Positions 8,713-19,706 are shown, counted from the stretch's first letter. The stretch is 64,000 bases of DNA from Mycobacterium sp. D16Q14 (GCA_002013415.1 MAEX01000008.1:62001-126000); one strand, 5' to 3'. Made by a program: numbers and translations. The notes: generated by a model not told the origin, from the letters alone.

Positions 8713-10075
8713 TGGACGCGGATGGTTCCCCGGCGGGCAGGGCAGGCAGGGCGACGAGGGGCCCGAGGACCTGGCGGCACTGCGGCGCACCAACCGGATG
8801 ATCGACGCCATCGCGGCAGATCTGCCGGTGGCCACCTCTGATTCCGACGAGTATGCCGTGGCGATGATGTTGGCGGCGTGGCGCGAGGATGTCGGGCGCG
8901 AGCCGATGCCGGCGAAACCCACACTCGGGCAGGCGCGTAACGCCCTACGTGATCGTGGCGGCCGTTCGCGGCTGCTGGCCACCACGGTGGGTTCGGCTGC
9001 CGCCGTGACGTTGCTGTTCGGCGGATTTGGTGCGGCGGTATACCAATCGCATCCCGGTGACGCGTTGTACGGGCTGCGTACCTCGTTGTTCGGTGCCGGC
9101 CCGACCGTGCGGACCGATCCCGTGGTGCTGTCGGCGCAGACGGAGCTCGCTGAGGTGGAAAAGCTCATTTCCCAAGGTGATTGGGAGGGTGCGCAGCAGC
9201 AGCTCGGAGTAGCCGCCGCGCGCGTCAACGAGGTCGGCGACGCCCAGCAGAAGGCCGAACTGGCCAGCCGGGTGCAGCAGGCGGAGGTCAGGATCGACGC
9301 CAAGGACCCCGTGGCGACGGTGCCGCCGGAGATGGTGACCGAGACGCCGCGAATCATGCTGTCACCTCCGGTGATTACGACCATCACGAACACGACGACC
9401 TCGGTGACTTCGACGTCATCGGAATCCACGGCTACGACGACGACCGTGACCCCTCCGTCGACGCCCTCATCGTCGACGGAGACTTCGACTTCAACCACCG
9501 CCTCGTCACCGACAGAGACAACCAGTTCAACGGCGACGAGCACCTCCGGCTCCGCATCGTCGAGCTCCACGTCGACATCCACGGCGACCACCGTGTCGGC
9601 CACGTCGACGCCGCCGAGTTCGACACCGACGGCCACCTCGCCGGCGTCCAGTGCGCCGGTGACGACGACCGTGCCCACGCCGTCCACATCCGTGGCGGGG
9701 TCGACGGTCATCACCACGGTGCCCTCGACGGCCTCCGTTGTGACCGTCCCCACCACCCCCGACGGGGTGACCATCGTCACCACCCAGCGCGGAGCGGTGG
9801 ACACACCCGTCATCACCGCGCCGACGACGATCCAGGCGCCGTCCCCGATTACCCGTACCCCCGACAACCCAGTGCCGGTCTATCAGGCGCCCGTCAACAA
9901 CCCGGGCTCCGGGAACATCCATGGTTTCCCCGGCAGTGGCGGGAGCGCGGGCTCTGACTCCGACAATCCGTCACGGCATATGCCGGTGATGACGTCGGTG
10001 CCGGTGGCACCGGCCAACCCTGGGGGTGGATCGTCGAGCCACGGCAGCGGCTCGGGTTCGAGCTCCGGCGAATAG
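8696..10075 (+). CDS. rsdA: anti-sigma-D factor RsdA with long Ser/Thr-rich tail
   Basis: The first 90 residues form the cytoplasmic sigma-binding domain (LRRTNRMIDAIAADLP...), followed by one transmembrane helix at about residues 94-118 (LLATTVGSAAAVTLLFGGFGAAVY) and an HPGDALYGLRT segment that begins the extracytoplasmic anti-sigma-D domain. In M. tuberculosis RsdA is near 300 residues; here it is 459, the difference being a Ser/Thr/Pro low-complexity tract from about residue 220 to 350 and a Gly/Ser-rich end. Regulated intramembrane proteolysis is known for the family. The GTG at 8696 overlaps sigD; GTG 8705 is an alternative start. Confidence 0.88.
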   Translation: MITVADGRGWFPGGQGRQGDEGPEDLAALRRTNRMIDAIAADLPVATSDSDEYAVAMMLAAWREDVGREPMPAKPTLGQARNALRDRGGRSRLLATTVGSAAAVTLLFGGFGAAVYQSHPGDALYGLRTSLFGAGPTVRTDPVVLSAQTELAEVEKLISQGDWEGAQQQLGVAAARVNEVGDAQQKAELASRVQQAEVRIDAKDPVATVPPEMVTETPRIMLSPPVITTITNTTTSVTSTSSESTATTTTVTPPSTPSSSTETSTSTTASSPTETTSSTATSTSGSASSSSTSTSTATTVSATSTPPSSTPTATSPASSAPVTTTVPTPSTSVAGSTVITTVPSTASVVTVPTTPDGVTIVTTQRGAVDTPVITAPTTIQAPSPITRTPDNPVPVYQAPVNNPGSGNIHGFPGSGGSAGSDSDNPSRHMPVMTSVPVAPANPGGGSSSHGSGSGSSSGE

Positions 10076-10092
10076 GCTCCAGAGCGGCTAAA

Positions 10093-10497
10093 TCAGCGGA
10101 ATCCGTCGCGGTCCGTCGCCGCCTCGTTGAGCGAGGCGTCCGCGTACCCGCGGCAGTAATCCCAGGTCACGTAGGCTTCCGGCTCGGGATCGAAGGCGGG
10201 CTCGTGCGGTCGCACGGTTCCGTCGACGAGCAGCTGCAGCAGGTTCGCGCGGAGCATGTCCCAGTCGTGATAGTGGTCCTGCTGGCATTCGTCACAGCAA
10301 ACGACCAACCCGCGAATTCCTTTATGGGCGAGCAACGCCTCATAGACCGCGAGGTCGGCGAGATCCTCCTCGACCGCGATCCGCTCTTGCGGATCGAGCG
10401 GCTGACCCGGCTCGATTGCGTCGAGTGCGGCCGACGGATCGTGGGGATCGTCGGCGAACGGATCTGGCGGCAATCCCGGCGGAAAGTGGTCGCGCAC
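10093..10497 (-). CDS. DUF5319 family protein (Rv3412-like)
   Basis: A 134-residue soluble protein nearly identical in its core to M. tuberculosis Rv3412, with conserved Cys residues in [18 protein letters not shown] and a Cys in [16 protein letters not shown]. The Cys/His arrangement could bind a metal, but no function is known. I place the start at GTG 10497 ([13 protein letters not shown]), where family similarity begins. It points away from guaB2 and faces rsdA, with 17 bases between the stops. Confidence 0.88.
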   Translation of the reverse strand: MRDHFPPGLPPDPFADDPHDPSAALDAIEPGQPLDPQERIAVEEDLADLAVYEALLAHKGIRGLVVCCDECQQDHYHDWDMLRANLLQLLVDGTVRPHEPAFDPEPEAYVTWDYCRGYADASLNEAATDRDGFR

Positions 10498-10660
10498 ACC
10501 CCTAGAGTACGCAGTTCGCGGGTTCGCGCGCCAGCTCACGTGGGGCATGTCCGAGCACACGTCCGGGAGATTGCAGCCGAGGCGAGCCGATAGGATGGAT
10601 CTACTCCTTTCCATCCCACTCCTGGGATGTATACGACGGCTATCTGGCATGGAGGCCTGA

Positions 10661-12196
<1,536 letters not shown>

Positions 12197-12222
12197 CAGT
12201 CGGCACCGCAAAGGAACTCAAC

Positions 12223-13359
12223 ATGCGTGACCTCGTCGAAATCGGCATGGGCAGAAGCGCCCGCCGTACCTACGAACTCGATGATGTGAACATTGTCCCG
12301 TCGCGTCGCACCCGTTCCTCACAGGACGTGTCGACGGCATGGCAGCTCGATGCCTACCGTTTCGAGATTCCGGTGGTGGCGCACCCGACCGATGCGCTGG
12401 TTTCGCCGCGCTTCGCGATCGAACTCGGCCGGGCAGGTGGGCTCGGCGTGATCAACGGTGAGGGACTGTGGGGTCGGCACGCCGATGTCGAGGCTCGCAT
12501 CGCCGAGGTGGTCGAGGTTGCCCAGAAGGAGCCGGAGCCGTCCGCCGCGATTCGTTTGCTGCAGCAATTGCATTCGGCACCAATAGATCCCGAGCTGCTG
12601 GCGGCGGCCATCGCCGAGGTGCGCGGTGCCGGGGTGACGACTGCGGTGCGCGTGAGTCCGCAGAACGCGCAGCTGCTCACCCCGCATTTGATCTCTGCCG
12701 GTATCGACCTGTTGGTCATCCACGGCACCATCGTCTCGGCCGAGCGGGTGGCTCGCGATGGTGAGCCGCTCAACCTTAAAACCTTTATCTCCGAACTAGA
12801 TATCCCCGTCGTCGCCGGTGGTGTGATCGACCACCGCACGGCCCTGCACCTGATGCGGACCGGGGCCGCGGGTGTCATCGTCGGGTACGGGCAGACCGCG
12901 GGCGCGACGACCAGTGGTGAGGTGTTGGGTATCAGCGTCGCGATGGCCACCGCCATCGCCGATGCCGCCGCTGCCCGCCGTGAGTATCTCGACGAGACCG
13001 GCGGCCGGTACGTGCACGTGCTGGCCGACGGCGACATCCACACCTCGGGAGATCTCGCGAAGTCCATCGCCTGTGGTGCCGATGCCGTCGTACTGGGTAC
13101 ACCGCTGGCCGCCGCGCAGGAGTCCGCGGGCGACGGGTGGTTCTGGCCGAATGCCGCCGCACATCCGTCGCTGCCCCGTGGTGCACTGCTGCAGGTGGCG
13201 GTCGGGGAGCGGCCGCCGCTGAGCGAGGTGCTCGCCGGCCCGTCCGACGACCCGTTCGGCACGTTGAATCTCGTTGGTGGGCTCCGTCGTTCGATGGCGA
13301 AGTCCGGCTACTGCGATCTTAAGGAATTTCAGAAGGTCGGGCTGACCGTCAACTCTTAG
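12223..13359 (+). CDS. guaB3: IMP dehydrogenase-family protein GuaB3
   Basis: A 378-residue IMPDH/GMP reductase-fold paralogue lacking the CBS domains. It keeps the N-terminal YELDDVNIVPSRRTRSSQDVSTAW segment and a barrel with VVAGGVIDHRTALHLMRTGAAGVIVG, but the catalytic GSxCTTR loop of GuaB2 is replaced by GYGQTAGATTSGEVLGI, so the normal Cys nucleophile is absent. Family annotation is 'GuaB3 family IMP dehydrogenase-related protein'; recent work on actinobacterial members suggests GMP reductase-like activity in some, so the reaction here is open. It is transcribed with guaB2. Confidence 0.92.
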   Translation: MRDLVEIGMGRSARRTYELDDVNIVPSRRTRSSQDVSTAWQLDAYRFEIPVVAHPTDALVSPRFAIELGRAGGLGVINGEGLWGRHADVEARIAEVVEVAQKEPEPSAAIRLLQQLHSAPIDPELLAAAIAEVRGAGVTTAVRVSPQNAQLLTPHLISAGIDLLVIHGTIVSAERVARDGEPLNLKTFISELDIPVVAGGVIDHRTALHLMRTGAAGVIVGYGQTAGATTSGEVLGISVAMATAIADAAAARREYLDETGGRYVHVLADGDIHTSGDLAKSIACGADAVVLGTPLAAAQESAGDGWFWPNAAAHPSLPRGALLQVAVGERPPLSEVLAGPSDDPFGTLNLVGGLRRSMAKSGYCDLKEFQKVGLTVNS

Positions 13360-13366
13360 ACATGTG

Positions 13367-13385
13367 TCTACTTAGGGTGACCTAA
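13367..13385. promoter_or_regulatory. possible IdeR-like iron box upstream of choD
   Basis: A 19-base stretch matches the mycobacterial IdeR consensus TTAGGTTAGGCTAACCTAA at 13 of 19 positions by my count, with a perfect CCTAA end and an inner TTAGG. It lies 8 bases after the guaB3 stop and 68 bases before choD. This is below the usual quality of confirmed sites, so it is only a candidate. Confidence 0.25.
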
Positions 13386-13452
13386 TTTACATAACCCCCC
13401 TCGTTGTATTCCATACTGGTCGGTAACGTGACCATGCGGAGGTAGGCCAACG

Positions 13453-15210
13453 ATGTCATCACCGGTAGCAGTCCCTGTAAAACCTGAAGCAGATACCGAC
13501 TTTGACGTACTCATTGTCGGCTCCGGATTCGGCGGAAGCGTCACCGCCATGCGGTTGACCGAAAAGGGTTACCGCGTAGGGGTCCTGGAGGCCGGTCGCC
13601 GGTTCTCGGACGAGGAGTTCGCCGAGACATCCTGGAATCTGCGCAAGTTCCTGTGGGCGCCGATGTTCAAGTGCTTCGGGATTCAGCGGATCCATCTGCT
13701 GAGTAACTGCATGATCCTGGCGGGCGCCGGGGTGGGCGGTGGCTCGCTGAACTACGCCAACACGCTGTATGTACCGCCGGAGCCTTTCTTCAGCGATCCG
13801 CAGTGGAAGGGCATCACCGACTGGCGTTCGGAGCTCTCGCCGCATTACGAGCAGGCGCAGCGGATGCTTGGCGTGGTGAAGAACCCCACCTTCACCGATG
13901 CGGACCGGCTCATCAAGGAGGTCGCCGACGACATGGGTGCCGGCGACACCTTCGTCGCCACACCGGTGGGTGTCTACTTCGGGCCCGACGGCGCCAAGGC
14001 TCCCGGAATCAAGGTGGCCGATCCCTACTTCGGTGGTGCCGGACCCGACCGGGTGGGCTGCACCGAGTGTGGTTCCTGCATGACCGGCTGCCGGGTCGGC
14101 GCCAAGAACACCCTCGTCAAAAACTATCTAGGGCTGGCTGAATCCTCTGGTGCCCAGGTCATTCCGCTCACCACCGTCACCGCGGTCGAACAGGGTACCG
14201 ACGGGACTTGGCGGGTCTCCACCAAGAGCACGGGCCGCTGGGTGCGTAGGCAGCGCAAGACCTACACGGCCAAGTACGTGGTGCTGGCCGCCGGAACCTG
14301 GGGCACACAAAACCTGTTGTTCAAGATGAAGGACAAGGGTCTGCTGCCCAAGCTGTCGCAGCGCCTGGGTGTGCTGACCCGTACTAACTCCGAATCCATC
14401 GTCGGTGCGGGCCGTTTGGAGTACAAGGACGATTTGGACCTCACCCATGGTGTAGCCATCACGTCCTCGTTCCACCCGACCAGCGACACGCATATCGAGC
14501 CGGTGCGGTACGGCAAGGGCTCCAACGCGATGGGCCTGCTGCAGACCCTGATGACCGACGGCGATGGCGAGAAGTCGCGGTGGCGTCAGCTCATCGAGGC
14601 CGCCCGCGCCGATCCACGGGGCACGTTGCGCATGCTCAACGTCACGCAGTGGAGCGAGCGGACGGTCATCGCGCTGGTCATGCAGCACCTGGACAACTCG
14701 ATCACCACGTTCACCAAGAAGACGTTGTTCTGGCGGCGCCTGGACAGCAAGCAGGGCCACGGCGAGCCCAACCCCACCTGGATTCCCGCGGGCAACGAGG
14801 CCACGCGGCGACTCGCCGCCAAGATCGATGGTGTGGCGGGTGGCACCTGGGGCGAGCTGTTCAACATCCCGCTCACCGCGCACTTCCTGGGCGGGGCCGT
14901 GATCGGGACCAGTCCGGAGGACGGCGTCATCGACCCGTATCACCGGGTGTACGGGTACCCGACCATGTACGTCGTGGACGGTGCCGCGATCTCGGCGAAC
15001 CTGGGCGTCAACCCGTCGCTGAGCATCACCGCGCAGGCCGAGCGGGCGGCGTCGTTGTGGCCCAACAAGGGCGAGCTGGACCTGCGCCCGGAGCAGGGTC
15101 TGCCGTATCAGCGGATCGCGGCGGTGCCCCCGGCGCACCCCGTCGTCCCGGCGGGTGCCCCCGGCGCATTGCGGAGTCTGCCGATCGAGCCGGTGCGGTC
15201 GGTCAGCTAG
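13453..15210 (+). CDS. choD: cholesterol oxidase-like GMC flavoprotein ChoD
   Basis: A 585-residue FAD enzyme of the GMC oxidoreductase group. The dinucleotide-binding motif VLIVGSGFGGSVTAMRL is at residues 19-35, with an ARRF/GVLEAG adenine-ribose strand after it, a GGGSLNYANTLY segment, a Cys cluster CTECGSCMTGCRVGAKNTL and a C-terminal VVDGAAISANLGVNPSLSI. It matches M. tuberculosis Rv3409c, annotated as cholesterol oxidase; the Cys cluster is unlike secreted cholesterol oxidases and the real substrate remains uncertain. No signal peptide is seen, so it is cytoplasmic. The gap to guaB3 holds the possible iron box. Confidence 0.9.
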   Translation: MSSPVAVPVKPEADTDFDVLIVGSGFGGSVTAMRLTEKGYRVGVLEAGRRFSDEEFAETSWNLRKFLWAPMFKCFGIQRIHLLSNCMILAGAGVGGGSLNYANTLYVPPEPFFSDPQWKGITDWRSELSPHYEQAQRMLGVVKNPTFTDADRLIKEVADDMGAGDTFVATPVGVYFGPDGAKAPGIKVADPYFGGAGPDRVGCTECGSCMTGCRVGAKNTLVKNYLGLAESSGAQVIPLTTVTAVEQGTDGTWRVSTKSTGRWVRRQRKTYTAKYVVLAAGTWGTQNLLFKMKDKGLLPKLSQRLGVLTRTNSESIVGAGRLEYKDDLDLTHGVAITSSFHPTSDTHIEPVRYGKGSNAMGLLQTLMTDGDGEKSRWRQLIEAARADPRGTLRMLNVTQWSERTVIALVMQHLDNSITTFTKKTLFWRRLDSKQGHGEPNPTWIPAGNEATRRLAAKIDGVAGGTWGELFNIPLTAHFLGGAVIGTSPEDGVIDPYHRVYGYPTMYVVDGAAISANLGVNPSLSITAQAERAASLWPNKGELDLRPEQGLPYQRIAAVPPAHPVVPAGAPGALRSLPIEPVRSVS

Positions 15211-15256
15211 TCCCCCTGCAAGCGGGAGATGCCCCCAGCGCCACTAAGCTAAGCCG

Positions 15257-16825
15257 GTGGCGCAAACGGAGCAGCATGGCGACCGACCGGTCCTGGTCAT
15301 CGACTTCGGGGCACAGTACGCGCAGCTGATCGCACGGCGTGTGCGTGAGGCGCGGGTGTTCTCCGAGGTGATCCCGCATTCGGCGAGCATCGATGAGATC
15401 AAGGCCCGCAACCCCCGCGCGATCGTCCTATCGGGTGGCCCGTCGAGTGTCTATGAAGAGGGCGCACCGCAGCTCGACCCCGGTGTATTCGATTTGGATG
15501 TTCCCGTTTTCGGCATCTGCTATGGCTTTCAGGCGATGGCGCAGGTGCTTGGCGGAACCGTCTCGCACACCGGCACCAGCGAATACGGCCGCACCGAGCT
15601 GAACGTGGTGGGCGGAGACCTGCATGACGGTCTGCCCGGCGTCCAGCCCGTGTGGATGAGCCACGGCGATGCGGTAACCGAAGCGCCCCAAGGCTTTACC
15701 GTGGTCGCCACCAGCGAGGGTGCTCCCGTGGCGGCGTTCGAGGATCGGGCGCGGCGGCTGGCCGGGGTGCAGTATCACCCCGAGGTGCTGCACTCGCCGC
15801 ACGGGCAACAGGTGCTCAGCCGCTTTTTGCACGAGTTCGCCGGCATTGAATCCGCGTGGACGGCGGCCAATATCGCCGAGACTCTGGTCGAGCAGGTGCG
15901 CACACAGATCGGTGGCGGCCGCGCATTGTGCGGGCTCTCTGGTGGGGTGGATTCCGCGGTGGCGGCAGCCCTGGTGCAGCGCGCCATCGGCGACAGGCTG
16001 ACCTGTGTGTTCGTTGATCACGGTCTGCTGCGCAGCGGAGAGCGGGCGCAGGTGGAACACGATTTCGTGGCAGCCACCGGCGCCAAGCTGGTGACTGTTG
16101 ACGTCGCGGAGAAGTTCCTCGGTGAGCTCGCCGGTGTTAGCGATCCGGAAACCAAACGCAAGATCATTGGCCGTGAGTTCATCCGGGCATTTGAGGGGGC
16201 CGTCTCCGATGCGATCGGCAACTCCGAGGACGGGATCGAGTTCTTGGTGCAGGGCACGCTGTACCCGGACGTCGTCGAGTCCGGGGGCGGCAGCGGCACT
16301 GCCAATATCAAGAGTCACCACAATGTGGGCGGACTTCCCGAGGACCTGAGCTTCGCCCTGGTAGAACCGCTGCGGCTGTTGTTCAAGGATGAGGTTCGCG
16401 CCGTCGGCCGCGAACTGGGCCTACCCGAGGAAATCGTTGGCCGCCAGCCCTTCCCGGGGCCGGGTCTGGCCATCAGGATCGTCGGCGAGGTCACTGCAGA
16501 CCGGCTGGATACCCTGCGCCGTGCCGATGCCATTGCGCGTGAGGAACTTACCGCCGCCGGCCAGGACCGCAACATCTGGCAGTGCCCGGTAGTGCTGTTG
16601 GCCGATGTGCGTTCGGTCGGGGTGCAGGGTGACGGCCGTACCTATGGGCATCCGATTGTGTTGCGGCCGGTGTCCAGTGAGGACGCGATGACTGCGGACT
16701 GGACGCGTCTGCCGTATGAGGTGCTGGAGCGGATCTCGACCCGAATCACCAACGAGGTTCCCGAGGTGAACCGGGTGGTGCTGGACATCACCAGCAAGCC
16801 GCCCGGCACCATCGAATGGGAGTGA
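15257..16825 (+). CDS. guaA: GMP synthase (glutamine-hydrolysing) GuaA
   Basis: GuaA aminates XMP to GMP using glutamine and ATP. The 522-residue protein has an N-terminal class I amidotransferase domain with catalytic Cys88 in [10 protein letters not shown] and a His/Glu pair in [10 protein letters not shown], then an ATP-pyrophosphatase domain with the PP-loop [10 protein letters not shown], and a C-terminal dimerisation domain ([13 protein letters not shown] ... KPPGTIEWE). It starts at GTG 15257. It completes the IMP-to-GMP pathway started by guaB2. Confidence 0.97.
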   Translation: MAQTEQHGDRPVLVIDFGAQYAQLIARRVREARVFSEVIPHSASIDEIKARNPRAIVLSGGPSSVYEEGAPQLDPGVFDLDVPVFGICYGFQAMAQVLGGTVSHTGTSEYGRTELNVVGGDLHDGLPGVQPVWMSHGDAVTEAPQGFTVVATSEGAPVAAFEDRARRLAGVQYHPEVLHSPHGQQVLSRFLHEFAGIESAWTAANIAETLVEQVRTQIGGGRALCGLSGGVDSAVAAALVQRAIGDRLTCVFVDHGLLRSGERAQVEHDFVAATGAKLVTVDVAEKFLGELAGVSDPETKRKIIGREFIRAFEGAVSDAIGNSEDGIEFLVQGTLYPDVVESGGGSGTANIKSHHNVGGLPEDLSFALVEPLRLLFKDEVRAVGRELGLPEEIVGRQPFPGPGLAIRIVGEVTADRLDTLRRADAIAREELTAAGQDRNIWQCPVVLLADVRSVGVQGDGRTYGHPIVLRPVSSEDAMTADWTRLPYEVLERISTRITNEVPEVNRVVLDITSKPPGTIEWE

Positions 16826-16849
16826 GCTTCGTCCGGCAGGCGGGAGCGT

Positions 16850-16899
16850 TGGGGGTACGCCCCCACGAGTGGGAGGTGCCCCCACCCGCGTGCGGGTGG
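16850..16899. terminator. hairpin cluster between guaA and convergent membrane gene
   Basis: Three GC-rich hairpins follow the guaA stop: TGGGGG-TACG-CCCCCA at 16850-16865, GTGGG/CCCAC around 16869-16885, and CCACCCGC-GT-GCGGGTGG at 16882-16899. The genes on either side converge here, so this is probably a bidirectional terminator, although it lacks a T-tract. Confidence 0.55.
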
Positions 16900-16914
16900 C
16901 CGACTAGGGGTTGC

Positions 16915-17187
16915 TCAGGTCCGGTTACGGCGGGTCGGAACTGCCACTAGCGCAACGCCGATGGCGATCGCCACGGCAATCGCGACCCAGCCGAGCAGAT
17001 TGCTGTGCACCAATGCTCCGAAGTCTTGGCCGGTGAGGGCCCAGCCCCCGACAACCAAGGCGACCAGCCCGGACAGCGCCAACAGGATGGACGGTCTGCC
17101 CTTTTCTTCCTCGGTGGTGGCCTCTGGTGAGGATTCCGCTCGATTCTCGGGGCCGGTTACTTTTGGTTCGTCGATGTTCTCAGACAC
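16915..17187 (-). CDS. small membrane protein next to PspC gene
   Basis: A 90-residue protein with an acidic N-terminal stretch (SENIDEPKVTGPENRAESSPEATTEEEKG) and two transmembrane helices (ILLALSGLVALVVGGWALTG and LLGWVAIAVAIAIGVALVAV), ending in a basic RRNRT tail. No family is recognised. I take GTG 17187, whose first bases overlap the stop of the PspC gene (GTGTCTGA), rather than the upstream TTG at 17199. The overlap implies it is co-translated with the PspC-toastrack protein and acts in the same envelope process. Confidence 0.7.
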   Translation of the reverse strand: MSENIDEPKVTGPENRAESSPEATTEEEKGRPSILLALSGLVALVVGGWALTGQDFGALVHSNLLGWVAIAVAIAIGVALVAVPTRRNRT

Positions 17188-18337
17188 GTTGCACCTCAAT
17201 GCTTCCTACGTTTGCCGTTGCGTTGATCGTCAATACTGGACCGGTGCCGTTGGGTGAGGGCAGGCAATCGAAGCTGCCGATGTTCACCTCGCATGAGGTG
17301 CGCACATTCATCGAGGGCGGAACCAGCACCTGGATATCGCCCATCCCGACGTCGAGGTTCACCGTCTTATCGTGGGTGAGCGTGACCTGCGTGAGGTCAA
17401 GAGCGATGGTGCCGATGCCTATCTCGTAATAGTCCTCGATATCGGAAGCCTCTGTAACGCGGTAACTTTGGTCGCCAACATTGAGTGATACCTCCAGCGG
17501 GCCGATGGAGGCTGCGACGATGACGAATACGGCCAGCGGTACCGCCAGGAAGAGCAGTGAGTAACCGCTGCGGAGCCATGCCCCCACCAGCATGCCGACC
17601 CCGAGGACGACCAGTGCCGCCGCTGTCACCACCACGGGCGTCACCCAGATGCCGCCGAGTAGCCCGATGGCCACGAGCACCGCGCTGATGATGAGCGCCG
17701 CGCCGATGGTCACCGGGACCACGCGGGACTTGGGTTTGGCAGGCGGCGCGGGCAGCGGCGCCTGATCGGGTAGGTGCCAGGCGAAAGGGGCTGCCCGCAA
17801 TGGATCCCAGGTGGGCGGGGGAGGCGGCAGGAGCGGCTCGGTGGTCGCGATGTTGCTGCTCGATTCGCCACTTTCGGTGGTGAGAGGCTCGCCGGCGCTG
17901 GACTGCACCGTCGAACTCGCCGGAGGCGCCGGAGTTTCGGTCTGGCGCTGATAGAGCAGATACCAGCTCCCGAGCAGGACAACGGCACTGACCAATCCCC
18001 ACGGGTCGCGATCGGGATCGATGAACGGCCCCCCGACAAGCAGCAAGACGATGTTCCAGAAGACCATCTTCACCTTGGACTCGTGGTACGGAGTGGTGTA
18101 GCGGGCGGTGGGCATCAGCAACCAGCACGCCACGTACATGATGGCGCCCGCGCCGCCGAAAATTGTTGTGACCACGAAAATTACGCGTACCAACAGCGGA
18201 TCGACGTTGTAGCGGTAGCCGATTCCCGCGGCGACGCCGGCGAGCTTGCCGTGCCCCGGCAGTCGCAACGGCCGCGTCCGCCACATGTCTCCGAGGGTGG
18301 AGGACGGCGTCCGTTTGGTCGTGGTATCCGTGTCCAT
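17180..18337 (-). CDS. PspC-domain membrane protein with C-terminal toastrack-like domain
   Basis: A 385-residue protein. An N-terminal PspC domain is clear (LRLPGHGKLAGVAAGIGYRYNVDPLLVRVIFVVTTIFGGAGAIMY at about residues 23-70). A further hydrophobic pair, a Pro-rich cytoplasmic linker (PLLPPPPPTWDPLRAAPFAWHLPDQAPLPAPPAKP), three or four more transmembrane segments (LIISAVLVAIGLLGGIWV, VVVTAAALVVLGVGMLVGAWL, LLFLAVPLAVFVIVAA) and a beta-rich C-terminal domain follow (LDVGMGDIQVLVPPSMNVRTSCEVNIGSF), like the toastrack/LiaF C-terminal fold. It is divergent from a PspC-histidine kinase, so it probably senses or buffers envelope stress and controls that kinase, as LiaF does for LiaS. This role is inference. 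Confidence 0.82.
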   Translation of the reverse strand: MDTDTTTKRTPSSTLGDMWRTRPLRLPGHGKLAGVAAGIGYRYNVDPLLVRVIFVVTTIFGGAGAIMYVACWLLMPTARYTTPYHESKVKMVFWNIVLLLVGGPFIDPDRDPWGLVSAVVLLGSWYLLYQRQTETPAPPASSTVQSSAGEPLTTESGESSSNIATTEPLLPPPPPTWDPLRAAPFAWHLPDQAPLPAPPAKPKSRVVPVTIGAALIISAVLVAIGLLGGIWVTPVVVTAAALVVLGVGMLVGAWLRSGYSLLFLAVPLAVFVIVAASIGPLEVSLNVGDQSYRVTEASDIEDYYEIGIGTIALDLTQVTLTHDKTVNLDVGMGDIQVLVPPSMNVRTSCEVNIGSFDCLPSPNGTGPVLTINATANVGSIEVQRV

Positions 18338-18458
18338 GACAGCTATGTTGCCGAGCCGCGGGCATGTACGCCATCAGGATTCACCCTGATCTTTGCAAGG
18401 CGGGGTTCAGGGATAAGCCCGATGCCGTGGAGAGCTTTGCCATGGCAGTATCGCAGAG

Positions 18459-19706
18459 GTGAGTCCCACGTTCCGGAATGCGTTCGCCGGCGGGAATCGG
18501 CTGACTGCCGCCCCGCCGTTGCGTCGGCGTACCGGTGGACGAGTGGTCGCCGGTGTCGCTGGGGGGCTCGCCGACCATCTCGACGTTCCAGTGTTTCGGG
18601 TGCGGTTGGCCTTCGCGGTGCTCGGTGCGGCCAGCGGAATGGGTATCGCGGCCTACGGGCTGTTGTGGATGCTGATGCCTCCGGGCGACGACGTCGCCGC
18701 CGTCAGCGCGACGGACCGCAGGCGGGCGACAGGGCTCTTGTTGTTGAGTCTTGCCGCGCTGATCATCTTGATGTCGACGGTCAGTGGTTCGACGGCGGCA
18801 TTGGTCTTCCCGATCGTGCTGGCGCTTGTCGGGCTCGCCGTGGTGTGGCGCGAATTCGATGCGCAGGGGCCAAGTTCGGCGGTGCTGGGCGATTCAGGAA
18901 AATCGTCGCTGTTGACCTTGGTTCGGGTGATCGCCGGTGCGGCACTGGTCTTCGGCGGGATCGCGGTGGTGGTCCTGCGCAATGTGGATCTATCCTCGTT
19001 GCGCGACTCGCTGGTGGCGATCGCCGCCACTCTGGTGGGTGCGGTGCTGCTGACCGTGCCGTTGTGGTTGCGGTTGTGGCGTGCTCTCGGTGCCGAACGT
19101 GCCGCACGTATCCGTACCGAGGAGCGCGAAGAAATCGCCTCGCATCTGCATGATTCGGTGCTCCAGACGCTGGCGCTGATCCAGAAGCGGACAGATAATC
19201 CCGGCGAGGTGCTGCGGCTGGCTCGCAGCCAGGAGCGGGAACTGCGCAGCTGGTTGTTCTCCGCAGGGGTGTCCTCGGACTCATCGCTGGCAGAGGAGCT
19301 GCGCACCGTGGTAGGAGAGGTCGAGGATGCGCACACCGTGGTGGTCAGTTCGGTGATCGTCGGCGATGCCGATCTGTCCGCGGAACCCGAGACCAGACGA
19401 GCGCTGATCGGGGCCATCCGTGAGGCACTGGTCAACGCCGCCAAGCATTCCGGGCAATCGGATATTAACCTGTATGCCGAGGTGGAGCCCGGGCAGATCA
19501 GCGTATTCGTCAGGGATCGGGGCAAGGGGTTTGATCTCGAGACGGTGCCACAGGACCGGCAGGGCATCGTGCGCTCGATCAAAGCCAGGGTGATGCGCCG
19601 GGGTGGACAGGTTCAGTTCAAATCGGAGATCGGCAAGGGTACCGAGGTACGAATTGCCATGCCGTACAACGATGCCAATCATGACGACGCGCAGAAGGGT
19701 GCGTAA
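18459..19706 (+). CDS. PspC-domain sensor histidine kinase
   Basis: A 415-residue kinase. The N-terminus has a PspC domain ([31 protein letters not shown]), followed by several transmembrane helices up to about residue 205. The HisKA_3-type dimerisation helix carries HLHDSVLQTLALIQ with the likely phospho-acceptor His231 in the HDxxxQ pattern. The HATPase domain has NAAKHSG (N box) and VRDRGKGFDLETV plus a GKGTEVRIAMP end. The GTG start at 18459 follows GCAGAG. Its stop overlaps the ATG of the response regulator (TAATG), giving a classical two-component operon. Confidence 0.9.
   Translation: MSPTFRNAFAGGNRLTAAPPLRRRTGGRVVAGVAGGLADHLDVPVFRVRLAFAVLGAASGMGIAAYGLLWMLMPPGDDVAAVSATDRRRATGLLLLSLAALIILMSTVSGSTAALVFPIVLALVGLAVVWREFDAQGPSSAVLGDSGKSSLLTLVRVIAGAALVFGGIAVVVLRNVDLSSLRDSLVAIAATLVGAVLLTVPLWLRLWRALGAERAARIRTEEREEIASHLHDSVLQTLALIQKRTDNPGEVLRLARSQERELRSWLFSAGVSSDSSLAEELRTVVGEVEDAHTVVVSSVIVGDADLSAEPETRRALIGAIREALVNAAKHSGQSDINLYAEVEPGQISVFVRDRGKGFDLETVPQDRQGIVRSIKARVMRRGGQVQFKSEIGKGTEVRIAMPYNDANHDDAQKGA

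Noticed and set aside
9390..9740. Repetitive-looking DNA considered as a CRISPR or tandem repeat
   Set aside because: It is codon-level repetition of Ser and Thr within rsdA, without fixed-length repeats or spacers.
8050..9867. A 605-codon minus-strand frame opposite sigD-rsdA, rich in Val, Asp and Glu
   Set aside because: It is the complement of the Ser/Thr codon tract of rsdA; composition explains it.
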